Positions 9,791-18,961 of a stretch of DNA of 64,000 nucleotides are shown piece after piece. The DNA lies in contig CAWHJN010000004.1 in the NCBI GenBank assembly GCA_963829705.1, forward strand, positions 1-64,000. Reading direction: 5' to 3'. Below the pieces are notes generated by a model. That model did no database searches and was not told the origin of the DNA. It saw only the letters and a list, made by a program, of their open reading frames with translations. This DNA is from CAWHJN01 sp963829705 (lineage in GTDB: Bacteria; Bacteroidota; Rhodothermia; Rhodothermales; BA12). The position numbers and the translations under genes are program-made. Every line of letters starts with the position of its first letter. Position 1 is the stretch's first letter.

Positions 9791-10900
9791 ATGCTTCGAC
9801 TGTTCACCCTTCTCGTGCTGCTCGCCGCGCTGCCGAGTTGCCGCGCGCAATCCCGGCAGGCCCCCGCCGCGACGCCCGAGGTGCAGGCGCTTGACGCCGC
9901 CAACACGGCCCTCACAACGGGGCGGCAGACGGCCATCACGCGCGCCGTGGCGCAGTCCGAGCCCGCCATCGTCTCCGTCAACGTCGTCGAGGTGCGGACG
10001 GTGCGGCAGCGCTACGACCCGTGGTTCGACCTGTTCGGTCCCCCGCGCGCGATGCGGCAACAGTCCACCGGCAGCGGTTTCGTGCTCACGCCCGACGGCT
10101 ACATCGTCACCAACGACCACGTGGCGGGCAATGCGACGGAGATCTCCGTGTCGTTCCCCGACGGCGAGACGCTGCCTGCCCGGCTCGTGGGGTCGGATGC
10201 CGCCACGGACCTCGCGCTGCTGAAGGTAGACGCGCCGAGCGCGCTGCCGCACCTGTCATTCGCTGCTTCGGGTCCGCCCATCGTAGGCGAGTGGGTGATC
10301 GCCCTCGGCAACCCGTTTGGCTTGTTCGAGGCGGCCGAGCCGACGGTGACCGTGGGCGTGGTGAGCGCCACCAACCGCACACTCAACCAGCCCAACCGCA
10401 TCTACCGGGGCATGATTCAGACGGACGCCGCCATCAACCGGGGCAATTCGGGCGGGCCGCTGCTCAACGCGCTCGGTGAGGTCATCGGCGTCAATACGGC
10501 CATCTACACCGAAGACGGCGGCTCCGTCGGCATCGGCTTCGCTGTGCCTGCCGAGCGGGCCCAGACGATCCTCGACGAACTGCGCGAAAACGGCGCAGTG
10601 GACCGGTCGTACTACACCGGCTTTGACGCCGTGACGATCAACCCGCGCATCGCGCAGGCCATCGGCACGGCGCGGACGAGCGGCATCGTCGTGCGCGGCG
10701 TGGACCCGGGGTCGCCTGCGGACGACGCGGGCATCCAGCCCTATGACATCATCTCCCAGATCGCCGGCACGGCCATCGCCACGGCAGACGACTACGTGGC
10801 GCGCATCTACGACTTCCGCCCCGGCGACGAGGTCGACGTTGTGCTGGAGCGCGACGGGCAGCAACGGACGGTGCGTCTCCGTATCGGGCGCAGCCAGTAG
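9791..10900 (+). CDS. HtrA/DegP-like trypsin-type serine protease with one PDZ domain
   Basis: A 369-residue periplasmic quality-control protease. The N-terminus is a signal peptide ending LPSC, which could be a weak lipobox, so it may be lipid-anchored. The chymotrypsin-fold triad is complete: His110 (TNDHVAG), Asp140 (DAATDLALLKVD) and Ser220 (RGNSGGPLLN). One C-terminal PDZ domain spans about 275-365 (SGIVVRGVDPGSPADDAGIQ). A single PDZ and a short length resemble DegS/HtrA rather than two-PDZ DegP. The leader is C-rich with no Shine-Dalgarno. Confidence 0.92.
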   Translation: MLRLFTLLVLLAALPSCRAQSRQAPAATPEVQALDAANTALTTGRQTAITRAVAQSEPAIVSVNVVEVRTVRQRYDPWFDLFGPPRAMRQQSTGSGFVLTPDGYIVTNDHVAGNATEISVSFPDGETLPARLVGSDAATDLALLKVDAPSALPHLSFAASGPPIVGEWVIALGNPFGLFEAAEPTVTVGVVSATNRTLNQPNRIYRGMIQTDAAINRGNSGGPLLNALGEVIGVNTAIYTEDGGSVGIGFAVPAERAQTILDELRENGAVDRSYYTGFDAVTINPRIAQAIGTARTSGIVVRGVDPGSPADDAGIQPYDIISQIAGTAIATADDYVARIYDFRPGDEVDVVLERDGQQRTVRLRIGRSQ

Positions 10901-10973
10901 AGAATCTGCGCCGTCTCTGTATGGTGCAGACGCGCGTGGCATCGTAGGTTCGGCAGACCTCTCTCCCCCTCCC

Positions 10974-12005
10974 ATGACCACGTCGCCTTTTTCCCTACGC
11001 TGGCTGCTCGGCACGATGCTGCTGTTGAGTGGATGCCTGCCGTCGTCGTGCAGCCGCACCGAGACGCGGGCGCTCACGCCCACCGACTCGCTCTCGCGCG
11101 CGCTGGCGCTGGAAACACCCGAAGACACCCTCAGCGCCGTGTGGTCGCGCGCGGCGGCGGAGTTGCCGGGCCTGTCGTTTCCCCGCACGGTGGCCTTCAG
11201 CCCGGACGGCGCGCTCTACGTCGCCGACGCCGAGGCCAACACCCTGCTCGTGCTCACCGCCGACGGGCAGGTGCAGCGCACCATCGAGGCCGACTTCGAC
11301 GCACCTTACCTCGCGGGCTTCCGGGGCGACACCGTCGTGGTATTCAATCCCACGCCCGCGCGCTTCGACCTGGTGGCGGATGGCGGCGTGCGCCGCAGCG
11401 TTTCCGTGCCCGGCCTGCCCGCCGACCAGACGCTGCTGCGCTACGGCACGGCGTGGAGCGGTGGCTTCGCCTTCAAAGGGGCCAGCGACGACACGCCCGC
11501 CTTCATCCTGCTGCTGGATGCGCAGGGCCAACTGACCGAGCGCATCGACCTCGAAGGGCCGTTCTGGCAGTACGCGGGGCTGCTGCGCGCCATGGGCGAC
11601 GACCTCTACAGCCTGTCGTTCTACCGGCCCGTGGTATACCGCGTGCAGCCCGGTGCCACGGCTCCGCCCGTGCCCACGCCGTTGCTCGGCTTCGACTCGC
11701 CCATGCTGGCGCGCACGCGGCTGTTTCTGAGCGGCGAGGAGCACGAGCCGCCGCTGCTCACGTCCGCCGCCGCCTCCGCCGACACGCTTCTGTTCGCGCT
11801 CAACATGCGGCCCGGCTGGGTGCAGATCGACGCCTTCGGGCCCGACGGCCATCTCGTGCGCCGCCTCATCCAGCCCGACCCCGGTGCGGAGCGCAACTTC
11901 TTCCCCATCCACCTCGATGCCCGCGCCCGCGACGGCGGCTACGACCTCGCCGTGGTGTTGACGCGCCCCGAGGCCCGCGTGATGCTCTACCGCTGGACGC
12001 CCTGA
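10974..12005 (+). CDS. Lipoprotein with NHL/beta-propeller-like repeats
   Basis: A 343-residue exported lipoprotein: signal peptide with lipobox LLSGC at about residues 17-21. The mature part has recurring propeller-like blades (FPRTVAFSPDGALYVADAEA, then repeated Asp/Gly-rich turns), similar to NHL or 6-bladed propellers. No catalytic residues are recognised. The start is ATG at 10974 after a run of pyrimidines. It ends 3 bases before the convergent flavoprotein stop. The specific function is unknown; ligand or protein binding at the membrane is likely. Confidence 0.65.
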   Translation: MTTSPFSLRWLLGTMLLLSGCLPSSCSRTETRALTPTDSLSRALALETPEDTLSAVWSRAAAELPGLSFPRTVAFSPDGALYVADAEANTLLVLTADGQVQRTIEADFDAPYLAGFRGDTVVVFNPTPARFDLVADGGVRRSVSVPGLPADQTLLRYGTAWSGGFAFKGASDDTPAFILLLDAQGQLTERIDLEGPFWQYAGLLRAMGDDLYSLSFYRPVVYRVQPGATAPPVPTPLLGFDSPMLARTRLFLSGEEHEPPLLTSAAASADTLLFALNMRPGWVQIDAFGPDGHLVRRLIQPDPGAERNFFPIHLDARARDGGYDLAVVLTRPEARVMLYRWTP

Positions 12006-12008
12006 CGC

Positions 12009-13475
12009 TCACACGATGCGGTCGGGGTCGCTCTCGGGCACGTCGCCGCGGTAGCCGAAGACGGCCTGGAGCAGCTTGACGAGCGTCGGCGATTGCTTCT
12101 GCGCGTACCACTGGTCGGCGGCACGGCGCACGCCGAGGCCGTACGCCGGGTACGGCAAGATGGTGTCGGCGATGTTGCGCAGCGTGACGCCGTTCCGCAT
12201 GGCGAGGGCGTACGACGAGATGAGTTCGCCCGCGCGCGCGCCCAGCACCGACGCGCCGTAGATCTTGCCGTCGAGCCCGCGCGCGTGGACTTTGATGAGG
12301 CCTGTCGTGGCGTCGTCGGTGAGGGCGCGGTCGAGTTTGGTGTAGGGAAAGCGGTACGTCTCGAACGAGGTGCCGTCTTTTTCGAGCTGCTCGGCGGTCG
12401 CGCCCACGTGGGCGAGTTCGGGATGCGTGTAGGTCACCCACGGCACGTTGTCGGTGTCCATCTTCGTGGGCAGCTTCAGCAGCGCGTTCATCGCGGCGAT
12501 CCGGCCCATGTGGTCGCTCATGTGCGTGAACTGGTAGCGCCCCGTCACGTCGCCGACGGCGAAAACGTGGTGCGCCGACGTGCGGCAGTGGCCGTCCACG
12601 GTAATGCCTTTCTCGTCGAACGACACGCCCGCGGCGTCGAGGTTGAGGCCTTCGGTGTTGGGCCGCCGCCCGGTGGCCATGAGCACGTGCGAGGCGCGGA
12701 CGGGCTTGCCTGTATCGAGCGTCAGCACGATCTCGCCGTCTTCCTGCGCGACGTTTTCTAGCGATGCGCCGAGGCGGTACGTGATGCCTTCGCCCTTGAG
12801 GTATTCGAGCAACATCGCCGACAGCTCGGGATCGTCGTGCGAGAGGATCCCGTCGCCCTGCTCGATGACGGTCACTTCGCTGCCCAGCCGCCGGAACGCC
12901 TGCGCCAGTTCGGTCCCGATAGGCCCACCGCCGACGATGGCGAGGTGATCAGGCCGCGCCTCCAGCTCGAAGACGTTCTCGTTGGTCAGGTACGGCACCT
13001 CGCGTAGCCCGTCGATGGGCGGCACCGTGGCGCGGCTCCCGGCGGCGACGATAAAGTAGCGCCCTGTGACGCGCCGCGCGCCGTCTGCACCGTCGATGAC
13101 GAGCGTGTGCGGGTCTTCGAAGCGCGCGTCGCCGTGTGCGACCTCAATGCCCATCTTCTCGTAGATCTCCGGCGCGTCGGCCTCTTCATAGACCTGCTGC
13201 CGCGTGGCGCGGACGTGCTCCATCACCTTCGCAAAATCGACTTCGGGCGGGGCCGCGCCGATGCCGAGGGTGTGCGCGGTGGCGACGGTGTGCGCCACGC
13301 TGGCCGCGTGGATCAGCGTTTTCGACGGGATGCAACCCGTCCACGTGCAGTCGCCGCCGAGCTTTTCGCGCTCGATCAGGAGAGTCTTGACGCCGAAGTT
13401 GGCTCCGATGCCGGCGGCGGTAAGGCCCGCGGCCCCGGCTCCGATGACGACGAGGTCGTAGTCGTAAGAGGACAT
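12009..13475 (-). CDS. FAD-dependent disulfide oxidoreductase (mercuric reductase-like)
   Basis: A 488-residue class I pyridine nucleotide-disulfide oxidoreductase: N-terminal FAD motif VVIGAGAAGLTAA, redox pair C43/C48 in GGDCTWTGCIPSK, NAD(P) motif IVGGGPIGTELAQ at about 175, second FAD motif VFAVGDVTG, and a C-terminal dimerisation domain. It lacks the HxxxxE dyad expected in lipoamide dehydrogenase (PYPAYGLG there instead). It also lacks the heavy-metal-associated domain and C-terminal Cys pair of true MerA. It is therefore a disulfide reductase of unknown substrate. The start is ATG at 13475. Confidence 0.85.
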   Translation of the reverse strand: MSSYDYDLVVIGAGAAGLTAAGIGANFGVKTLLIEREKLGGDCTWTGCIPSKTLIHAASVAHTVATAHTLGIGAAPPEVDFAKVMEHVRATRQQVYEEADAPEIYEKMGIEVAHGDARFEDPHTLVIDGADGARRVTGRYFIVAAGSRATVPPIDGLREVPYLTNENVFELEARPDHLAIVGGGPIGTELAQAFRRLGSEVTVIEQGDGILSHDDPELSAMLLEYLKGEGITYRLGASLENVAQEDGEIVLTLDTGKPVRASHVLMATGRRPNTEGLNLDAAGVSFDEKGITVDGHCRTSAHHVFAVGDVTGRYQFTHMSDHMGRIAAMNALLKLPTKMDTDNVPWVTYTHPELAHVGATAEQLEKDGTSFETYRFPYTKLDRALTDDATTGLIKVHARGLDGKIYGASVLGARAGELISSYALAMRNGVTLRNIADTILPYPAYGLGVRRAADQWYAQKQSPTLVKLLQAVFGYRGDVPESDPDRIV

Positions 13476-13762
13476 GGTTGAAGGTGGGAAGTGGGATTTC
13501 GGAGGTAGGGACGCGGCGTGTGGCGTCCGGGTTGCGCGTGGCGTGCAGGACAACCCGCCACGGCGGCGCGGGGATACACGCGAACGGGAACGTTGCGTCC
13601 GGCCCATCCGCCCGTTGCATTCTCAACGCCGGAGGGACATGCCGCAGCACATCCCTGTGAATCGATTCACCTGCCACATCGGGCGCAATGAATCGCCCCC
13701 TACCACCACCCCATCGCCTTTTCCCGTTCCGCACTTCGCCTTCCGCGTTCCCACTTTCCAGG
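13476..13762. repeat. Gap flanked by inverted copies of an intergenic repeat
   Basis: This 287-base gap has no gene. Next to the flavoprotein start lies GGAAGTGGGATTTCGGAGG (about 13487-13505). At the other end (about 13737-13758) lies the reverse complement of a similar unit, read on the minus strand as GGAAAGTGGGAACGCGGAAG. The arms could form a long hairpin. Both arms resemble words found at 8740, 21810 and 24005. Confidence 0.45.
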
Positions 13763-16495
13763 TCAGTCCCCCGCGTACAGCGCACCCTCGGTGATCCAAG
13801 CAGGGCCGGGTTCGCCTTTGAGGTAGTGATCGAACCACTGCTTCATCCGCATCGCCCAGTCGAGTTTGTTGGCGTAGGCCGCCGGGTGATGATCCTCTCC
13901 CCGGTACTGGAGGAAGACGACCTCGCGGTTCAGGCGGCGCAGCGCGAGATAGAGTTCGATAGACTGGTACCACGGCACCGAGCCGTCGGCGTCGCCGTGG
14001 AAGATGAGCAGCGGCGTGTGGATGCGGTCGGCGAAAAAGAGCGGCGAGTTGTCCACGTAGCGGTCGCGGCCTTCCCACAAACTCACGCCCAGGCGGCTCT
14101 GCGTCTGCTCGTACTGGAACTGCCGCGCCAGCCCGCTGCCCCACCGGATGCCGCCGTACGCGCTCGTCATGTTCGACACCGGCGCGCCCGTCGAGGCGGC
14201 GGCGAACATATTGGTCTGCGTCACCAGAAACGCCGACTCGTAGCCGCCCCACGAGTGCCCGTGGATGCCGACGTGATCAGCATCTACGAAGCCTTTCGCA
14301 ATCAAACTCTGCACGCCGGGCACGATGGCTTTCACCGCCGACAAGCCGGGCCGCCCGACTTCGTATGTCACGTCGGGCAGGAAGACGAGGTAATCGTCCG
14401 ATAGATACAGCGGGTACGCCGGGCGGTGGTTGACGGCCGTCGGCGCGAAGGTGTAGAGGCCGTCCGACAGCCGCTCGTAGAAATAGACGAGCATCGGGTA
14501 CTTCCGCGAGGGGTCGAAGTCCTCGGGCGTGTACAGAATACCGTCGAGCGTCTGCCCGTCCAGATCGGTCCACGAGACGATCTGTGCGTGGCCCCACCGG
14601 AGGTCGTCGATCTGCGGGTTGAGGTTTGTCAGGCGGCGGCGGTTGCCGAAGCCGAGGTCAGCGCGGTAGAGGTCGGGGAAGACGTCGAAGGCCTGCTCGG
14701 TGAAAAAGCGCACGTCGGCGGTTTTGGCCTGGTGGACGAAGTCCACGCGCCGATTCTCGGGCGTGTAAAGCACCGCCGCCCGCGTGGTGCCGGGCTGCCA
14801 GCGGTACATCCCCTGCGCCCGCGTTTTCTCGTCGAAGCCTTCGAGCAGCAGCGGTTCGTTCGCAGCGTAGAAGTGCGCCTCGGGGTCGGTGCGCTGCACG
14901 CGGAAGCGGAGGCCGCGGTCGCGTCCGTCGGTGAGTTTCGCCGCTGTGCCCGCCATCAGGTCCAGCGCCCACACGTCGTAGCGGTCGTAGACGAGGGCTT
15001 GTGCGCCTTCCATCCATCCGCCGAAGCCGTACGCACTGGGCGCGTCGGGCGTGTCGTCGAGTTCGTCGGCGAACGAGACGCCGAGGCCGTCCGTGGCGGC
15101 CTGCTGCGCGCCGGTGGCCACCTCGTAGCGAAACCACGTGCCGTCGGCGTAGAACACCACGAACCGTCCGTCGGGCGACAAACTCGCCGGGCCGCTCGCC
15201 TTGTCGGTGACGCGCGTGCGCGTGCCGTCGGCGAGCGAGACGACGTAGAGGTCGTAGTAAAACCCGTCCCACGTCATCTCGCGGCGGTAGGGCGCGTCGT
15301 CACGGGCGAGGGCGACGTTCGGGTTCTGCGGCACCTCCGACAGGTTGAACTCGTCGTCTTCGAGCCGCACGACGCGCCCGTCCGGGTGGAGGACGGCGCG
15401 GTACGACGTTTCGCTCTCGGTTTTCCACCGGACCTTCTGCTGCGGGTTGATGCGCGGGTCGTCGCCGTGCCACACGTCCACCGTGCGGGCGCGCAGGATG
15501 GCGTCCACGTCGAGGGGCGCGACGGTGGTGTCGTCGTCGGCGTCGTCATCGTGCGGGCGCAGGCCGAAAAAGAGGCGCGCGCCGTCGTCGGTCCATTCGA
15601 GGCGCGTTTTGACGGGGATTCTCCAGCCGTCCGGCGCGGCGTCGGCGGCGACGCGCAGGCCGGGCTGATTGCCGTCCCACGTGTAAAGGGCGGCGTCGGC
15701 GGTTTCGCCCTCTGCGTCCTCCGTCGCAGCCACGAAGGCGAGCGTGCCTGATTTGCTCCACACAAGCGGGCCGTAGACGGCGTTAGCGCGCGCGTCGAGC
15801 GTGTGCGTGGTGCCTGTGGCCAGGTCGCGTGCAAAAAGTCCGTCGCGGGTGGAATCGGGATGGGCGATGGTGTAGGCGATCCACGCCCCGTCCTCGGAAA
15901 ACGCGAAGTCGTGCACGAACGGAATCGTCGCCTCCGAACCCGAAGCGAGCGTGCGGAGCGTGAGGCGCTTGCCGCGCCGCTGCTTCTTGTTGATCTCGGG
16001 CTTGAGCGAGTCGGGCAGGCTCGGGTCGAGGTCGAGCGTGTCGGGCTCGGCGGCTCCGTAGGCGAGCACGGCGCTGCCGGGCGCGAAGGCGTACTGCTTG
16101 GCGGCGAGGCTGAGGGTGTCCACGCGCCCGGTGGCCGTCGTGACGAGCAGCAGGCCCGCCTCCGGGGCGTCTTTCTTGTCGCGTTTGGCGCGCTCCTGCG
16201 CTTCGAGCGGCGCGTTGAGACGGAAGGCCGCAAACGCGCCGTCGTCGGAGAGCGCGGGGTGGCTGGCGCGCGGGAGCGTGTAGGCGGCCCCGCCGTCGGT
16301 GCGCTGCACGATGCCTTCGGGATTGCCCCGGTCGGGCGCGGCGGTGAAGGCGACGACGCGGCCATCGTCCGAGAACACGGTGTTTTCGCGCGAGCGCAGC
16401 GCCATCAGCGTCTCGAACGTGACGGGCTGCTGCTGGGCGTAGACGGGAAACGCGGCGGTGACGACGAGCAGAACGAGCAAACAGGCGCGGCGCAT
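13763..16495 (-). CDS. S9 family (prolyl oligopeptidase-like) exported peptidase
   Basis: A 910-residue secreted serine peptidase. A signal peptide covers residues 1-20 (ending FPVYAQ); the start is ATG at 16495, since the frame upstream adds only a non-signal extension. A long propeller region (about 30-640) carries WD/TolB-like blades such as LSPDGRFVVFYADG. The C-terminal alpha/beta hydrolase domain has the triad Ser748 (GHSWGGYES), Asp837 (HGDADGSVP) and His869 (GEDHHP). It resembles the acylaminoacyl-peptidase/DPP-IV branch and should degrade oligopeptides in the periplasm or outside the cell. It is transcribed toward the flavoprotein gene with a 287-base gap. Confidence 0.9.
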   Translation of the reverse strand: MRRACLLVLLVVTAAFPVYAQQQPVTFETLMALRSRENTVFSDDGRVVAFTAAPDRGNPEGIVQRTDGGAAYTLPRASHPALSDDGAFAAFRLNAPLEAQERAKRDKKDAPEAGLLLVTTATGRVDTLSLAAKQYAFAPGSAVLAYGAAEPDTLDLDPSLPDSLKPEINKKQRRGKRLTLRTLASGSEATIPFVHDFAFSEDGAWIAYTIAHPDSTRDGLFARDLATGTTHTLDARANAVYGPLVWSKSGTLAFVAATEDAEGETADAALYTWDGNQPGLRVAADAAPDGWRIPVKTRLEWTDDGARLFFGLRPHDDDADDDTTVAPLDVDAILRARTVDVWHGDDPRINPQQKVRWKTESETSYRAVLHPDGRVVRLEDDEFNLSEVPQNPNVALARDDAPYRREMTWDGFYYDLYVVSLADGTRTRVTDKASGPASLSPDGRFVVFYADGTWFRYEVATGAQQAATDGLGVSFADELDDTPDAPSAYGFGGWMEGAQALVYDRYDVWALDLMAGTAAKLTDGRDRGLRFRVQRTDPEAHFYAANEPLLLEGFDEKTRAQGMYRWQPGTTRAAVLYTPENRRVDFVHQAKTADVRFFTEQAFDVFPDLYRADLGFGNRRRLTNLNPQIDDLRWGHAQIVSWTDLDGQTLDGILYTPEDFDPSRKYPMLVYFYERLSDGLYTFAPTAVNHRPAYPLYLSDDYLVFLPDVTYEVGRPGLSAVKAIVPGVQSLIAKGFVDADHVGIHGHSWGGYESAFLVTQTNMFAAASTGAPVSNMTSAYGGIRWGSGLARQFQYEQTQSRLGVSLWEGRDRYVDNSPLFFADRIHTPLLIFHGDADGSVPWYQSIELYLALRRLNREVVFLQYRGEDHHPAAYANKLDWAMRMKQWFDHYLKGEPGPAWITEGALYAGD

Positions 16496-16588
16496 AGCAG
16501 ATGGGGCAAAAGTTCGAGGTGCCCCAAGAAACGACGCCCGTGCCCCATTTTCACCCCGCTTTTTCAGACGGCACGTGCCGCCCAAACG

Positions 16589-16623
16589 CAAAAAAGCGCT
16601 CTGCCCGAACCGGACAGAGCGCT
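16589..16623 (-). terminator. Rho-independent terminator of the SnoaL-like gene
   Basis: On the minus strand AGCGCTCTG, an 11-base loop and CAGAGCGCT form a perfect 9-bp stem, immediately followed by six T (16590-16595 are A on the plus strand). It lies 44 bases after the stop of the SnoaL-like gene and before the S9 peptidase start, separating the two. Confidence 0.85.
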
Positions 16624-16666
16624 CGTCGGCGCATCCACCGCCCTGTTCAATGGGCGCGTGGATGGT

Positions 16667-17035
16667 TCAATACGCGTTGTGGTAGAAGCGCTCGTGGACG
16701 ATCTGGCCGTCTTTCCAGCGCTGCACGCTCACCTGCTCGAGCTGCACATCGCCAAAAGCCTGATGCGAATAGTCCATCGTCCACTCGGACATCACCACGC
16801 CGTTGTCGGCGTCTTCGGCGTCCACCGCCACCGCTTTGACTTCGGCCCCGCGGAAGTCGGTGAGGCCGTTTACGAACTGCTCCTCGAACTCGCGGCTGGC
16901 AGCTTTGCCCACACGCGGCTCTTTGTCGTTGTCCTGCATCACGACGTCGTCGGCGTAGTATTTGTCGAACGCGGGCAGAATCTGGCCCTGGAGGATCATG
17001 TTGTTGAGGTCTTCGACCTTGTCGCGCAAACTCAT
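16667..17035 (-). CDS. SnoaL-like / NTF2-fold protein
   Basis: A 122-residue protein of the SnoaL/NTF2 cone fold: an N-terminal helix with VEDLNNMILQ, the strand YYADDVVMQDN, and a C-terminal sheet including VSVQRWKDGQIVHERFYH. Members range from small isomerases to proteins without catalytic activity; the substrate cannot be guessed. The start is ATG at 17035. It is a single-gene unit, divergent from the beta-lactamase-like gene and ended by its own terminator. Confidence 0.75.
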   Translation of the reverse strand: MSLRDKVEDLNNMILQGQILPAFDKYYADDVVMQDNDKEPRVGKAASREFEEQFVNGLTDFRGAEVKAVAVDAEDADNGVVMSEWTMDYSHQAFGDVQLEQVSVQRWKDGQIVHERFYHNAY

Positions 17036-17184
17036 CGGAAAGAGTGGATTGGTGAGAAAGGGTTGGAGAGGCCTCATAGTTGTCAGGCGGTTATTTGTTT
17101 CCACAACTAATATCAGCGTTCAGGCGGTGTGCCCTGCGGGCAGGGAGCGCGTAAGTTTGGCGTCGTCCTCACTTCTCTCCTGGA

Positions 17185-18090
17185 ATGCGCGTTTTTCTTT
17201 TCTGCCTGGCCCTCGCGTGTGCCGCGCTGCCCTCGGCTCGGGCGCAAAACGCCGACGTTTCGCTTCAGCAGCAACTCGAAGCCCTCGTGACGGGCTTCCG
17301 GGGCGACGTGGGCGTGTACGTCCGCCACCTCGGAACGGGCGAGGAAGCGGCCATCTTCGCCGACACGCTCTTTCCTACCGCCTCGACCATCAAGGTGCCC
17401 ATCCTCGCCACGCTCTTCAGCGAGGTCGAGGCCGGGCGGCTCGCGTGGGATTCCACGCTCGTCTACCGCGACTCGCTCCTCTACGCGGGCGAAGACCTCC
17501 TCGGCGCGTTCGCCGATTCGCAGCACGTGGCGCTCTCGAAGGTGGCGATGCTCATGATCACGACGAGCGACAACACGGCCAGTCTGTGGCTGCAACACCT
17601 CGTGGGCACGGGCACGCGCATCAACGAGTGGCTGGCGTCGAAAGGCTTCGAGGGCACGCGCGTGAACTCGCGCACGCCGGGCCGCCGCGCCGACTGGGAG
17701 CGCTACGGCTGGGGCCAGACGACCCCGCGCGAGATGGCCGACCTGCTCGTGATGATCCGCCACGGCGAGGCCGTCAGCCCCGGCGCGGACGAGGAGATGT
17801 ACCGCACGCTGACGCGCATCTACTGGAACGACGAGGCGCTCTCGGAAATCCCGCCGTACGTGCAGGCCGCCTCGAAACAGGGCGCCGTCGATGCCTCGCG
17901 CTCGGAGGTCGTCCTCGTCAACGCACCCCACGGCGACTACGTCTTTGCCGTTTACACCAGCAACCAGCAGGACGAAAGCTGGGGCGATGACAACGAGGGC
18001 TACGTGCTGCTGCGCCGCGTGTCGGCGCTGCTGTGGAATCACTTCGAACCGGATTATGGCTGGACGCCGCCCGAAGGAAATCGGTATTAG
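17185..18090 (+). CDS. Class A beta-lactamase-like serine hydrolase
   Basis: A 301-residue exported protein with signal peptide ending ARAQ at about residue 21. Penicillin-binding-fold motifs are present: SxxK as STIK (about residues 67-70), SDN in TTSDNTA, and KxG as SKQG. The region before TTPREMA, where class A enzymes carry the omega-loop Glu166, is short and has no glutamate at the expected spacing. Hydrolysis of beta-lactams is therefore uncertain; a peptidase or esterase role is equally possible. A paralogue lies 0.9 kb downstream on the opposite strand. Confidence 0.75.
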   Translation: MRVFLFCLALACAALPSARAQNADVSLQQQLEALVTGFRGDVGVYVRHLGTGEEAAIFADTLFPTASTIKVPILATLFSEVEAGRLAWDSTLVYRDSLLYAGEDLLGAFADSQHVALSKVAMLMITTSDNTASLWLQHLVGTGTRINEWLASKGFEGTRVNSRTPGRRADWERYGWGQTTPREMADLLVMIRHGEAVSPGADEEMYRTLTRIYWNDEALSEIPPYVQAASKQGAVDASRSEVVLVNAPHGDYVFAVYTSNQQDESWGDDNEGYVLLRRVSALLWNHFEPDYGWTPPEGNRY

Positions 18091-18177
18091 GGAACGGGCG
18101 AGGTGCGGAGTGTAGATAGAAGCCTCGTTCGCACCTCGTACCCGGTACCCCAGCCACCCGTTGCCCTTTACCCACCC

Positions 18178-18945
18178 ATGCCTTCACTTCGCCTCGGCAT
18201 CGTCGGAGACACGCGGGCGGCGATGGCCCGGCGGCAGAGCCTGGCGCGGCTCAGGCAGGAGGTGGCTGGCTTCGAAAACACCGAGGGGCTCGAGGGGGTG
18301 GATGTGCTGTTCGTGGCATCGCCGCCCGCCATGCGGCACGTACACGCGGTGGCGGCGGTGCGGCAGGGCGTGGCGGTGTTTGCCGAGTGGCCCCCGGCGC
18401 CTGCGCTGTCGGACGTGCAGGCGCTCGTGGCGGCAGCAGCAGAGGCCGGCGTACCCGTGGGCACGAGCCGCCCGCTGCGCTTCCAGAACGGCCTCGCGGG
18501 GGCCGTGCCGTGCAGGCTCGTCGTCGCGCGCCGCACGCTGCCACCCGGCACGCCGCTGCTGACGGCCCACACGCTGGCCGACCTCGCCGACCTGTGCCGC
18601 TACCTCACCGGCAGCGCCGCCCTCACGCGCATCGAGGCGCACGCCGAGCGCGACGCCACGCGGGCCGCGCAGGCACTCGCCTTCGCCCTGCGCTTCCAGA
18701 ACGGCGCATACGCGCAGGTGGCCGTGCATCCTGCCGACGACGCACACCTGCACGTCTACGCCTGCGCGGGTAGCGACGCGCACTCCGTAGACCTCGAAGG
18801 CGACGCCCCGCCTGACGCGCTCCTCGACGCAGAGACCGGCGCGTTTCTCGACGCCGTCGCGGCCAGGCAGCCTGCGCCCGTCACGGCGCTCGACGCGCTG
18901 CAAACGCTCCGCCTCGTCGAAAAACTGTGGACGCAACTCCGGTAG
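18178..18945 (+). CDS. Short Gfo/Idh/MocA-like Rossmann protein
   Basis: A 255-residue protein starting MPSLRLGIVGDTRA, a Rossmann dinucleotide-binding beginning, followed by VDVLFVASPPAMRHVHAVAA, a pattern typical of the Gfo/Idh/MocA family. The family is usually 330-350 residues; the C-terminal sheet domain here appears compact and the catalytic EKP lysine motif is replaced by AEWP. It could be a degenerate oxidoreductase or a binding protein. The start is ATG at 18178 after a C-rich leader. It converges on the second lactamase-like gene. Confidence 0.6.
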   Translation: MPSLRLGIVGDTRAAMARRQSLARLRQEVAGFENTEGLEGVDVLFVASPPAMRHVHAVAAVRQGVAVFAEWPPAPALSDVQALVAAAAEAGVPVGTSRPLRFQNGLAGAVPCRLVVARRTLPPGTPLLTAHTLADLADLCRYLTGSAALTRIEAHAERDATRAAQALAFALRFQNGAYAQVAVHPADDAHLHVYACAGSDAHSVDLEGDAPPDALLDAETGAFLDAVAARQPAPVTALDALQTLRLVEKLWTQLR

Positions 18946-18961
18946 CGCGCCGCGAACCTCG

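Noticed and set aside
12009..13475. Mercury resistance operon
   Set aside because: No merR, merT or merP adjoins the gene, and the reductase lacks the metal-binding N-terminal domain and C-terminal cysteines.
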